This document shows, in pieces, positions 1 to 7,831 of a stretch of 11,237 nucleotides of DNA. A model generated the notes under the pieces. The model was not told where the DNA came from. It searched no databases and worked only from the letters and a program-made list of their open reading frames with translations. The position numbers and the translations under genes were made by a program. This DNA is from Segetibacter sp. (GTDB lineage Bacteria; Bacteroidota; Bacteroidia; Chitinophagales; Chitinophagaceae): contig JASLBT010000091.1 of assembly GCA_030146445.1 (NCBI GenBank), forward strand, positions 1-11,237. Reading direction: 5' to 3'. How positions within the stretch are numbered: position 1 is the stretch's first letter; each line of letters begins with the position of its first letter.

Positions 1-777
1 ACTGGTCTGCAAACATTCAAGTTAAGGGGCAGCGGTAAACCTGTTCTTACCGGCCCGAACGATTATACTTTAACATTCGGCTCCACCTTGTGTTCTTTCA
101 GCGTTATAACGGGAGTTTCGGGTTCAGCGGCTAACTATACCCTGGGCACTACAGCCGGGGCATGTACGCAGGCAAATGTGCAGGGGGCCTACCAGGTTGG
201 AACCGCCTTGTCTACGGGCAACAGGGCTGTCATTAATGTAACCGTTAGTACGCCTGGAACTTATAGCATCAGTACCACCGCCGCCGGGGGCATGACCTTC
301 AGTGCTACCGGTGCATTTGTTACCACTGGCCCTCAAACCGTTTCCCTACAGGGTACGGGAACACCGACAACAGCAGGCAACAATACCATAACCATAACAG
401 CCGGCGGAAGCAGCTGCACGTTTAATGTCAACGTTACTCCGGCAGGGCCCTCGGCTGCCTACTCGCTTGGAACTGCGGGAAATTGTTCGAACACCGTAGC
501 CCAGGGTACCTATACGACCGGGACAGCCTTGACCCCTGCTAACAAAGCTGATGTGTCGGTAAACGTCACCACCCCTGGATTATATCAAATCAGTTCGACC
601 CCTGTGTCTGGCATAACTTTCACCGGAAGCGGGACATTTACAACAACAGGAATTCAGACAGTAACTTTAACAGGAACGGGAACACCAACAACTGCCGGTC
701 CTGCTACGATAGCGTTAAGTGGCGGCGGAACCACATGTTCATTCGTGGTTAACGTAACCGCAGGGTCGGGAGGTGGT
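1..777 (+). repeat. 324-bp in-gene tandem repeat (at least 2.4 copies)
   Basis: Three direct copies of a 324-bp (108-codon) unit lie end to end in the coding frame: the tail of one at 1-129, then 130-453 and 454-777. Similarity is clear at protein level and patchy in the DNA. The best-kept part is the GTGTPTTAG segment (about 355-380 and 673-698). The divergence suggests an old duplication kept for function rather than a recent expansion. Confidence 0.75.
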
Positions 778-1194
778 AACATCAACCTGTCAGACAGTGC
801 CTGGTCGTTCAACCAGGGAACAACCTCCTTCAGAGGGCGGATTGACACAGCATTCACCGCAAACATTCCGGGACTAGGTTTTGCCCTGGTTCTATTTGGC
901 CCTTCTACAAACGTTTTAGGCGATACATTAGAAATCGACATCCTATTTCCAAGCACAGGTATCCAACCCGGAACTTATCCTACAGTAAGCAGCAGTGTCT
1001 TCAACTATTATAATCGTACAGCCGACATTTATGCTGCGGACCCACAAACAACAGGTGTTGTCACCAATGTAATAATCACCAGTTACTCTCCTATAGCAAG
1101 GATAGTTGAAGGAACTTTCGCCGGGACGGCAAAAAATGCGTTAGGTGCTTCCGTTCCGATCACCAATGGCAAGTTTAGAGCAGTTGTTAATTAG
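1..1194 (+). CDS. Repeat-containing secreted/surface protein, C-terminal part (partial)
   Basis: The reading frame is open from the first base, so the start and probably more repeats lie upstream; 397 codons precede the TAG at 1192-1194. At least three copies of a Thr/Gly/Ser-rich repeat are visible: a partial one at nt 1-129, then full ones at 130-453 and 454-777, each 108 codons. Each full repeat opens with a Y-[TS]-L-G-T motif and a Cys, and ends with TG-x-QT, G-T-G-T-P-T-T-A-G, then a Cys followed by F-x-V-N-V. The two cysteines per repeat could form a disulfide in an Ig-like beta domain; that is inference. A separate ~138-residue C-terminal domain follows a Gly-rich linker. It ends in a GTFAGTA...ITNGKF pattern that recalls beta-rich Bacteroidota lipoprotein domains. 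No typical T9SS sorting domain is visible at the C-terminus. Function unknown; an adhesin or cell-surface structural role is plausible. Confidence 0.8.
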   Translation, partial: TGLQTFKLRGSGKPVLTGPNDYTLTFGSTLCSFSVITGVSGSAANYTLGTTAGACTQANVQGAYQVGTALSTGNRAVINVTVSTPGTYSISTTAAGGMTFSATGAFVTTGPQTVSLQGTGTPTTAGNNTITITAGGSSCTFNVNVTPAGPSAAYSLGTAGNCSNTVAQGTYTTGTALTPANKADVSVNVTTPGLYQISSTPVSGITFTGSGTFTTTGIQTVTLTGTGTPTTAGPATIALSGGGTTCSFVVNVTAGSGGGNINLSDSAWSFNQGTTSFRGRIDTAFTANIPGLGFALVLFGPSTNVLGDTLEIDILFPSTGIQPGTYPTVSSSVFNYYNRTADIYAADPQTTGVVTNVIITSYSPIARIVEGTFAGTAKNALGASVPITNGKFRAVVN

Positions 1195-1214
1195 CCCTCT
1201 GCACATTTGAATAT

Positions 1215-1253
1215 AAAAGGGGTTGTCGACGGCGAACGTTGACAACCCCTTTT
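1215..1253. terminator. Strong, probably bidirectional intrinsic terminator
   Basis: AAAAGGGGTTGTC (1215-1227) pairs perfectly with GACAACCCCTTTT (1241-1253). Three further inner pairs (GAC 1228-1230 with GTT 1238-1240, one of them G-U in RNA) leave a 7-nt loop, ggcgaac. The arm starts 20 nt after the stop codon of the repeat protein. The A4/T4 flanks give a short U-tract in both directions, so it can end the plus-strand surface-protein transcript and also stop minus-strand transcripts running out of lspA. Confidence 0.85.
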
Positions 1254-1548
1254 GTCTGTAGCATGTGGCTGCTGGTGAGTTATTATTTTACTAGTGTATT
1301 CGGGGGAATGACAGTGGATGACAATTAGGGTTGCGGAGGTGGCTACTAAGATAGTTTTCGCGCGGTTACCAGATGTGAATCGTACGGTGTAACCTTCTGC
1401 AATAAGCCACAGCGGTCAATAACATACATTTGGCGAGGTTAGGCGAATTCCTACCGATAGATATACTGGAGCGCAGCCCGGACTGAATTAAAGACGCTGT
1501 TTGGATTGAACACGATAAATCAATAAGCAACGGACTAAAGAAACCGGG
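1254..1548. other. Intergenic stretch, no gene seen
   Basis: About 295 bases lie between the terminator and the lspA stop codon. All frames are short and no recognisable protein, RNA gene or promoter box was found. The only structure noted is a 7-base inverted repeat (AGCCCGG at 1475-1481, CCGGGCT at 1544-1550) whose arms are too far apart to be convincing. Confidence 0.5.
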
Positions 1549-2274
1549 CTATTGCACCTGAACATTATCATCAACGGGTGCATTGGTTTCAACGGTTGTA
1601 TGGCGTTCCTCTGTTTGCTTGTTGAAAAAGCGATTTTGAAATATCAGTATCGTGATCACGCCAATAGAGATGCACGCATCCGCGATATTGAACACGGGGC
1701 GGAAAAACTCGAAGTCTTCGCCTCCCCAAAACGGAAACCATTCAGGGTAACGCGCATTGGACACAATCGGGAAATACAACATGTCCACTACCTTACCGTG
1801 TAGAAAACCTGCGTATCCCTGTCCGACCGGAACCACCTTAGCCACATTCTGGATATAAGGATCACTGTCCTGGAAGATCATACCATAAAACATACTGTCG
1901 ATGAGGTTTCCTAACGCCCCTGCATAGATCAGCGCACTGCACAGGATAAATCCGCGGTGATACTGTTTCCGGATGAAATTTCTGATGATAAAGGTGCCTA
2001 CGATAACAGCGACAAGCCTGAACAGTGTAAGTACCACTTTGCCCCATTCTCCTCCCCATTTCCAGCCCCAGGCCATTCCTTCGTTTTCTACGAAATGAAG
2101 ACGGAACCAGCTTTGGCCGAAAACACGGATCTCTTCGCCAAGATAAAAATGAGTCTTGATATATAGTTTAACAGCCTGGTCAATAAACAGGAGGATGAGT
2201 ACGAAAAGCACGACATATAGTGGTTTGACCGGCTTTGAACCAATAAACCCATCATTTGGAGTAGCGTTTAACAA
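1549..2274 (-). CDS. lspA: Lipoprotein signal peptidase (signal peptidase II)
   Basis: An aspartyl protease of the inner membrane that cuts the signal peptide from prolipoproteins after lipid attachment to the +1 cysteine. Family motifs are visible: D-Q at 32-33 at the end of the first membrane segment (about 17-36), VENEGMAWG at 62-70, GNLID at 122-126 and FNIADA at 195-200. D126 and D199 are the expected catalytic pair. Four hydrophobic segments fit the family fold. At 241 residues it is much longer than the ~160 typical of proteobacteria. The extra length is a ~65-residue insert between the two catalytic Asp motifs, as in other Bacteroidota LspA proteins, plus a polar tail after residue 217. 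The start is TTG at 2274: an in-frame stop lies two codons upstream, and the first ATG (residue 67) would remove essential motifs. A TAnnTTTG box lies just upstream, so it may have its own promoter. Confidence 0.95.
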   Translation of the reverse strand: MLNATPNDGFIGSKPVKPLYVVLFVLILLFIDQAVKLYIKTHFYLGEEIRVFGQSWFRLHFVENEGMAWGWKWGGEWGKVVLTLFRLVAVIVGTFIIRNFIRKQYHRGFILCSALIYAGALGNLIDSMFYGMIFQDSDPYIQNVAKVVPVGQGYAGFLHGKVVDMLYFPIVSNARYPEWFPFWGGEDFEFFRPVFNIADACISIGVITILIFQNRFFNKQTEERHTTVETNAPVDDNVQVQ

Positions 2275-2292
2275 TTTTCAACGTTTAAAATT

Positions 2293-2300
2293 CAAAGATA
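2293..2300 (-). promoter_or_regulatory. Putative -7 promoter box for lspA
   Basis: On the minus strand this reads TATCTTTG, an exact match to the Bacteroidota -7 consensus TAnnTTTG, ending 18 nt before the TTG start of lspA. No TTG triplet sits at the usual ~19-nt spacing upstream, so only half of the promoter is supported. Confidence 0.4.
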
Positions 2301-2349
2301 TGGATGTGTAAGGTTTCGGAATTAAGTAATGGCACTCATACAGGTGCAA

Positions 2350-2366
2350 CCTGGCGTTAGGCCAGG
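2350..2366. other. Short GC-rich hairpin downstream of murF-alr
   Basis: CCTGGC (2350-2355) and GCCAGG (2361-2366) form a perfect 6-bp stem with a 5-nt loop, 25 nt past the murF-alr stop on the minus strand. There is no U-tract after it in that direction, so it is at best a weak terminator or a 3'-end stabilising hairpin between murF-alr and lspA. Confidence 0.3.
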
Positions 2367-2391
2367 AATAACTGACTCATCCGCAAAGGTA

Positions 2392-4896
2392 TCACTCTTC
2401 GAAATACACTCTTTTCACCCGTTGGCTTATGCCTGTCATTATTTCGTAAGGAATCGTTCCACACCATTCCGCAAGCTGGGTCACCGGCAAGTTCGATCCA
2501 AATACCTCTACGGTATCGTCTTCGCGTACCCCTTTGATACCGGTTACGTCTAACATCGTCATGTCCATGCAAACATTGCCAACGACCGGGGCAAGGCTGC
2601 CGCGGACCAACATGCCTCCGACCCCGTTTCCGAGTTTCCTGCTAAAGCCATCAGCATAGCCAATCCTTACAGTGGCAATCGAACTGTCACGTGTAAGTAA
2701 ACCGGCCCTGCTATACCCGACACTTTCTCCTGCTCTCACCGCTCGCACCTGGGCAATGGTCGTTTTCAGGCTAACTGCTGGTTGCAGAGCAAGCGTGACT
2801 CCCGCTGCGGCAATTCCGTAAAGTCCGATACCGATCCGTACCATGTCAAACTGCAATTGAGAATGACGAAAGATAGCTCCTGTGTTAGACAGGTGTTTTA
2901 TAAATGGGTACCCTATTCTATTTTCGATTAACGTGCAGGCATTTTGAAAATCTGAAGCTTGCCGGAGCGAGAACTCATCATAAAGCGGGCTATCGCTGCC
3001 GACCAGGTGGCTGAAAACCGAACGTACCACCATCCGGTGATTTGAAACCAATACCTCGGCGACTGCCGGCACTTCATCAGTTTCAAACCCCAGTCGATGC
3101 ATGCCGGTGTCAATTTTAAGGTGTACGGGAAATCCGCCCAGACCTGCGCGGTCAAGAAACTGGTTGAATGCGCGAAGGATAGAAAACGAGTACAGTTCCG
3201 GCTCCAGGTTGTATTCCGTAAGCGCATCAAATGTAACCTCTTCGGGATTCATAACCATAATGGGTAAGCTAACCCCTTCTTTCCGCAGGGCTATACCCTC
3301 ATCGGCATAGGCTACGGCGAGGTAATCGACCTTTTGGTACTGTAGCAGCCGGGCTATTTCAACGCTGCCGCTGCCATAACTAAATGCCTTTACCATCGCC
3401 ATAACCTTTGTGTTTGGATCCAATATGCCTTGGTACTCTTTAAGATTATGGACCATTGCATTGAGGTTTACCTCAAGTACCGTTTGGTGAGTCTGCGCCT
3501 CGAGCAGGTGACCAATACGTTCAAATTCAAAAATCCTCGCCCCTTTCAATAATATTACCTCGTCTTTAAACAGGCTTGAATGAACAGATTGGATAAACGA
3601 AGCCGTTGATTCATAAACATGGGCCTGCCACCGGGCCGGGTACTTTCCTTCAATTAGCGCAGGCATTGCCCGTAAACTATAAAATTCGGGGCCGATAAGG
3701 ATTAGCCGGTCAACACCAGCCGCTTCAACTTTCTCCAAAACCAATTCAAGGAGTTGAGCAGGTGGAATGCCCGACTGCAATATGTCTGATAATATAACTG
3801 TCGATTTTTTCCCTATCGATTGCTGCTGCAGGTAATCCAGGGCAAGTGCAAGTGAAAGGAGGTCGTTGCTGTAGCTATCATTGATGAGCACGCAACCATG
3901 TATCGCTGCTTTTAACTGCATACGCATATCCACAGCAACCAGGTGACGCATTCTTTCGGAAATGAGCTCCTGGGTATAGCCCAGCATGATCATAACACAC
4001 CAGCAGGTTATGGCATTATCGATCGAAATCCGGTCGGTAAAGGGGATGGTAATGGATACCGGACTACCCGCATAAACGCCATTGATAATTGTAAGGCCGG
4101 TAGTAATAATTTGATCAACGACAACCAGGCTTGCTCCCGGACGACGGCTCCACGAGAAAAAGGAAATCTCCCGATCTACGGCATTGGCTTGCCAGCTTTC
4201 AGGATTAAAACCGGGTGTCAGCACGTCCTTGCAATACACCACCTGCTTTGCGTTTGCAAACAATTGCGATTTCTCGTGTGCCTTCTGCAAGTTATCGATA
4301 AAACCCTCTTTATGAGCTTCGCCAATATTTGTAAGCACCCCTATTGTTGGCATAATCATCTTTTCGAGCCGGACCATTTCGCCGGGCCTCGAAATACCTG
4401 CCTCAAATATCCCGAGCTGGTGACCATGGTCCATTTGCCAAATACTTAATGGTACACCTGTTTGAGAGTTATAGCTTCGGGGATTGCGGACAATATTAAG
4501 ATCACGATGCATTACCTGGTAAAGCCATTCTTTGATGATGGTTTTACCATTGCTGCCCGTAATCCCGATCACGGGAAAGTTATATTTCTGCCGATGGACA
4601 CACGCCAGGTTTTGGAGCGCACTCCGGACATCATCAACGAAAATGAAATTAGCGAATTGCCATGCATCAACTTCCAGACCTGTGGGGACCACAAAATTAG
4701 ACACACCCCTCAAAATAAGTTCACTGATGTAATACGAACCCTCGTTCCGGGACCCCGGAAGCGCAAAAAAAAGGGATGTTGCACCGAATACCAGCCGGCG
4801 GCTGTCGATCAGAAGGTGTTCTATTTTCGCACCGGGATCAGTCAACCGGGTTTTACCTTGTACTATTGCTGCGATGTGCCCGATGGTGTAAGACAA
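2392..4896 (-). CDS. murF-alr: Bifunctional UDP-MurNAc-tripeptide:D-Ala-D-Ala ligase / alanine racemase
   Basis: A two-domain cytoplasmic enzyme for peptidoglycan precursors. The N-terminal MurF half (about 1-465) adds D-Ala-D-Ala to UDP-MurNAc-tripeptide using ATP. It shows the P-loop GITGSNGKT at 111-119, the Mur-ligase motifs NPRSYNSQTGVPLS (138-151) and GEAHKEGF (192-199), and INDSYSND (338-345). The C-terminal half (about 470-834) is a PLP-dependent alanine racemase making D-alanine. It has the PLP lysine in MVKAFSYGSG (K503), DTGMHRLGF (596-604), HLSNTG (668-673), the second catalytic tyrosine in VGYSRAG (Y728), IGYADGFSR (745-753) and VGNVCMD (772-778). The fusion is known in Bacteroidota. 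Both halves keep their key motifs, so both are probably active. The start is TTG at 4896: only six codons separate it from an in-frame stop upstream, the N-terminus fits the family there, and no ATG occurs before residue 129. It lies 18 nt after the TerC-family gene, so it is probably co-transcribed and translationally coupled. Confidence 0.95.
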   Translation of the reverse strand: MSYTIGHIAAIVQGKTRLTDPGAKIEHLLIDSRRLVFGATSLFFALPGSRNEGSYYISELILRGVSNFVVPTGLEVDAWQFANFIFVDDVRSALQNLACVHRQKYNFPVIGITGSNGKTIIKEWLYQVMHRDLNIVRNPRSYNSQTGVPLSIWQMDHGHQLGIFEAGISRPGEMVRLEKMIMPTIGVLTNIGEAHKEGFIDNLQKAHEKSQLFANAKQVVYCKDVLTPGFNPESWQANAVDREISFFSWSRRPGASLVVVDQIITTGLTIINGVYAGSPVSITIPFTDRISIDNAITCWCVMIMLGYTQELISERMRHLVAVDMRMQLKAAIHGCVLINDSYSNDLLSLALALDYLQQQSIGKKSTVILSDILQSGIPPAQLLELVLEKVEAAGVDRLILIGPEFYSLRAMPALIEGKYPARWQAHVYESTASFIQSVHSSLFKDEVILLKGARIFEFERIGHLLEAQTHQTVLEVNLNAMVHNLKEYQGILDPNTKVMAMVKAFSYGSGSVEIARLLQYQKVDYLAVAYADEGIALRKEGVSLPIMVMNPEEVTFDALTEYNLEPELYSFSILRAFNQFLDRAGLGGFPVHLKIDTGMHRLGFETDEVPAVAEVLVSNHRMVVRSVFSHLVGSDSPLYDEFSLRQASDFQNACTLIENRIGYPFIKHLSNTGAIFRHSQLQFDMVRIGIGLYGIAAAGVTLALQPAVSLKTTIAQVRAVRAGESVGYSRAGLLTRDSSIATVRIGYADGFSRKLGNGVGGMLVRGSLAPVVGNVCMDMTMLDVTGIKGVREDDTVEVFGSNLPVTQLAEWCGTIPYEIMTGISQRVKRVYFEE

Positions 4897-4914
4897 TCCC
4901 GGGAGATTAATTGG

Positions 4915-5892
4915 TTAAAGTTCTCCCTGCGCTTTTGGTGCGGGATTATTTCGTGAAGCATAGATCGAATAAGCAATCGAACCTCCCAAACACAAAATGA
5001 TTACAGCCAGGGATATGTAAATGGATATGTGAATGTCAAAAAATTCGATCAGCATCTTAATGCCGATAAAGACCAGCACGATGGCTATGCCCTGCTGCAG
5101 GTAATCGAACTTGTCTACGGCCCCCCTCAGTAAAAAGAACAAACTTCTAAGACCAAGAACGGCAAAAATGTTAGAAGAATAAATGACCATAATATCGTCA
5201 GGCGTAAAGGGTTGGGTTGCCTTTTCGCGAACGAGCGAAACCACCGTTGGTATGCTGTCGAGGGCAAAAACAATATCCGTACCTGCAAGCATGAAAACGA
5301 CTATTGCCAGTGAAGTAAAGTAGATTTTCCCGTCTTGCCTTACCGCGAACCTGCCCCTGGGCTGCAGGGTAGTGATACGAAAAACCTTTTGAATGGTGCG
5401 GTAAATAAAGCTGTCAGCCGGATTATATTCCTCATCTTCCTTCTGGAAAAACAGGTGCACACCGGTGTAAAGAAGGAAAGCCCCGAAAACGTACAACAGC
5501 CAGTGAAAGCGATCAATTAGTTCGATGCCCAGCCAGATGAATAGTATACGGAAGACAATTGCAAGCAATATTCCAATAAGCAGTGCACGACCGGCATCAA
5601 GTTCATGCACCCTGAAAAAGGTAAATATCAGGATAAACACAAAGATGTTGTCGATACTCAGACTCCACTCCATGAGGTATGCCGTGATATACTTTGTTCC
5701 GACTTCCCCGCCCTTTTGGAACCATAAGAAAGCACAGAATGCCAAAGACAACAGTACCCAAAATATCGTTTGAAAGAGCGCCTTCCTCATCGTGATCACC
5801 GACTGGCTCTTACTCATTATGCCAAGATCAAAGATCAGGGCCAACACTAATGCAATGCCGAAAATGAGATAAGTGATCTGGTCAACAGTCAT
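4915..5892 (-). CDS. TerC/Alx-family integral membrane protein (probable metal exporter)
   Basis: 325 residues with eight to nine hydrophobic segments. Family signatures are clear: EWSLSIDNIFVF at 75-86, with acidic E75 and D81 in a membrane segment, then GTDIVFALDSIPTV at 204-217 (D206, D212) and SSNIFAVLGLRSLFFLL at 239-255. Repeated acidic and Asn residues inside membrane helices are typical of TerC/Alx proteins. Characterised members export Mn(II), some of them to load secreted enzymes; other members are named for tellurite resistance. No tellurite gene cluster is seen here, so Mn(II) or another divalent metal is the better guess. The ATG at 5890-5892 is a good start. The gene follows gldG by 60 nt and precedes murF-alr by 18 nt. 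No room for, or sign of, a yybP-ykoY manganese riboswitch was seen upstream. Confidence 0.9.
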   Translation of the reverse strand: MTVDQITYLIFGIALVLALIFDLGIMSKSQSVITMRKALFQTIFWVLLSLAFCAFLWFQKGGEVGTKYITAYLMEWSLSIDNIFVFILIFTFFRVHELDAGRALLIGILLAIVFRILFIWLGIELIDRFHWLLYVFGAFLLYTGVHLFFQKEDEEYNPADSFIYRTIQKVFRITTLQPRGRFAVRQDGKIYFTSLAIVVFMLAGTDIVFALDSIPTVVSLVREKATQPFTPDDIMVIYSSNIFAVLGLRSLFFLLRGAVDKFDYLQQGIAIVLVFIGIKMLIEFFDIHISIYISLAVIILCLGGSIAYSIYASRNNPAPKAQGEL

Positions 5893-5908
5893 GATAAAAT
5901 TTGAGAGC

Positions 5909-5916
5909 CAAAAATA
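5909..5916 (-). promoter_or_regulatory. Putative -7 promoter box for the TerC/murF-alr genes
   Basis: The minus strand reads TATTTTTG, matching TAnnTTTG, 16 nt before the ATG of the TerC-family gene. A TTG lies 14 nt further upstream, closer than the usual ~19 nt spacing. It could start a transcript for the TerC-family gene and murF-alr separate from gldFG. The region is AT-rich, so a chance match is possible. Confidence 0.35.
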
Positions 5917-5952
5917 AACAAAGCGTACACCAAATACATAATATATACCGTA

Positions 5953-7665
5953 TCAATTCGAATATAACCTCTTCCTCCTGATTTGATAGATCCAGCCAAA
6001 CAGAAGAACAAGCACCACGGGTATCCCCAGGTTGAGGTATTGCCAGGTAGTTTTTTGTTCAGCCAGCTTTGCCTTATCTAATAATCTTAGCGCCACGTCC
6101 TTTGCCCTGGTTTCAAGTATACCATTTTGGTTTACCAGGTAATCAATTGCGTTAAGCAAAAAGTCCCGGTTTGCAAACTGGTAGTTTTCGTATTGTTGTC
6201 TTCCCATCGGCAAAGCTCCCTGGGTCTGGCTAACTGTATTGGTGACAATGTCTGCGTCACTTATCACAATTTGCCTGCTTTCCTTTAACGCAGTGGAGGT
6301 AAAGGGCTTGTCTGAGTATAACGACAGACTATCGCGGAGTGCCTGGGACAGGCGATTGGCATAAAGTGATGAGAACTTGCCTTCGAGGAGAACAGCCACT
6401 GGCAGGTAGCTTCTGTTGAATGTTCTCAGGTCGTCTTCGGTCTTTACGCTCTGAAGGCTTACGAGTGCAGGGGCGCTAAGGGTCCGGCTCAGGGTATCAG
6501 ATGAAAGCAGGATCGTTTTTCGTATTCCCGGTGCTTTGATGGTATCAATCGAAGCCGGAAAGATGCTCAGAATATCATCAAGATTTTTGGATATTGGATG
6601 ACTGCCGGTAGAGGTTAGTAAGGGGTAATACGGAAACGGTAGCCGTTGGATCTGCGGTTGATCACCAACTTGCCCAACTACCAGCGGTTGTTTAGCACTT
6701 TTGAGATCCTGTAAAAGGTCGTTATTGATCCGAACTCCATATTTAAACAACAAGTCTTCTATATTCAGGTTTTTGTCGAAAGCGACAAAGTCGGCCTGGG
6801 CACGTAAAAGGCTGTCCATTTCGGCATAAAGCTTATCGATGAACCATATAACGTTTCCTCCATGCATCACATACTGATCTATTTTTAGTTTCTCAAGGTC
6901 GCTAAAGGGCTTCGAAGGTTTTACTACCATTAATGCCTGTATCGTGTCGGGGTTTAGCTCTGCCCGTGCAAGGTCTATTACCCCGAAACGGTAGTTGTTA
7001 CTCATTACCTCAAACAGGTCCTTTACGGTAGGGTTTAACGGTTCACCATTCCCCGCTGCATATGCGACTACGGGCAATGTTTTACGACTCAGCTTGTAAA
7101 TGGCGTCGGAAAACTTAAACTCCAGCAGGGCTTCGCTGTAATTGAGGGTGCTTTCTTCATCTTCGCCACTTCTGCCACTCATTAAGTCAACCGGTATCTG
7201 GCGATCGCCGTATTTTACCAGAGCTGCCGGAAATATCAGGCGCTCGGTTTTTTCTTCGCCCTCTTTCGCCGTCACCTGGTTGTTGAAGGGCCGGATGCCC
7301 TGTTGAACCAGGCTGTCGTAAACGGCGTACCGCAAGCTGTCTGGCAGTCCTTCCCCGGGTCTCACGAACCGGTATTGGATATTTGTTCTCCCATATTCTT
7401 TGAACTCAGCAAGCAGTTCTTCAGTAGCTATGCTTAACCTTTTAAACCCCGCGCTTAACTCGCCGGTAAGCAGTACATCAACCTGAACCTGTTCATCCAA
7501 TCCTTTTAAAAGCTCCTTAGTAGAGCGACTTAAAGAATACCGCTTCTCCGCCGTAAGGTCGAACCGGTAGTGAAAAACCGACACCAGGTAGATTGCCACC
7601 ATAAATACAAGCAATGCGGGAACCCACCAATATCTTTGCTTCAATACCTTATCTGCAATTCTCAT
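5953..7665 (-). CDS. gldG: Gliding-motility ABC transporter auxiliary component GldG
   Basis: A GldG-family protein: the membrane-anchored auxiliary subunit that works with GldF and the ATPase GldA, required for gliding in Flavobacterium. From the chosen start it has 570 residues: a membrane segment at about 13-31, the conserved RFDLTAEKRYSLS at 34-46, a long extracytoplasmic region of the ABC-type auxiliary kind, and a C-terminal membrane segment (about 547-563) followed by a basic RRKR tail. Such an N- and C-anchored layout is typical. The frame stays open to a TTG at 7737, which would add 24 residues and has AAAGGAG only one base before it, too close to serve as a normal binding site. The ATG at 7665 follows an A/T-rich leader, as is common in Bacteroidota, and places the first membrane segment where the family has it. 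Its gap to gldF is 166 nt from this start. Confidence 0.9.
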   Translation of the reverse strand: MRIADKVLKQRYWWVPALLVFMVAIYLVSVFHYRFDLTAEKRYSLSRSTKELLKGLDEQVQVDVLLTGELSAGFKRLSIATEELLAEFKEYGRTNIQYRFVRPGEGLPDSLRYAVYDSLVQQGIRPFNNQVTAKEGEEKTERLIFPAALVKYGDRQIPVDLMSGRSGEDEESTLNYSEALLEFKFSDAIYKLSRKTLPVVAYAAGNGEPLNPTVKDLFEVMSNNYRFGVIDLARAELNPDTIQALMVVKPSKPFSDLEKLKIDQYVMHGGNVIWFIDKLYAEMDSLLRAQADFVAFDKNLNIEDLLFKYGVRINNDLLQDLKSAKQPLVVGQVGDQPQIQRLPFPYYPLLTSTGSHPISKNLDDILSIFPASIDTIKAPGIRKTILLSSDTLSRTLSAPALVSLQSVKTEDDLRTFNRSYLPVAVLLEGKFSSLYANRLSQALRDSLSLYSDKPFTSTALKESRQIVISDADIVTNTVSQTQGALPMGRQQYENYQFANRDFLLNAIDYLVNQNGILETRAKDVALRLLDKAKLAEQKTTWQYLNLGIPVVLVLLFGWIYQIRRKRLYSN

Positions 7666-7831
7666 AATTTTTATTTTCTGTATCGCTTGCTTACGGGTCC
7701 AAACTGAGTTAGACTTAAGTACAACGAGGTGCTTCAAGCTCCTTTTACACGCGCGGTCAAAACGATCTTTTTGACGGCCCGAAAGCTAATTAACAGCCCT
7801 TACCAAAAACTCCTGGCACCGGCACAAACCA

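Noticed and set aside
1475..1550. Inverted repeat AGCCCGG ... CCGGGCT around the lspA stop
   Set aside because: The arms are only 7 bp and 62 nt apart with no further pairing. This is likely to be chance.
3943..4956. Plus-strand open frames of 164-168 codons inside murF-alr
   Set aside because: They lie opposite a well-supported gene with intact catalytic motifs, and their translations resemble no family I recognise.
5893..5952. Manganese riboswitch upstream of the TerC-family gene
   Set aside because: Only 60 bases separate it from gldG, too few for the yybP-ykoY element, and no matching stems were seen.
7666..7737. N-terminal 24-residue extension of gldG from a TTG
   Set aside because: The extension places the first membrane segment deeper than in the family, and the AAAGGAG is one base from the TTG. 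The ATG at 7665 fits better.
7756..7775. Hairpin GTCAAAA ... TTTTGAC between gldF and gldG
   Set aside because: A 7-bp AT-rich stem without a proper U-tract after it on the minus strand. It is too weak to call a terminator or attenuator.
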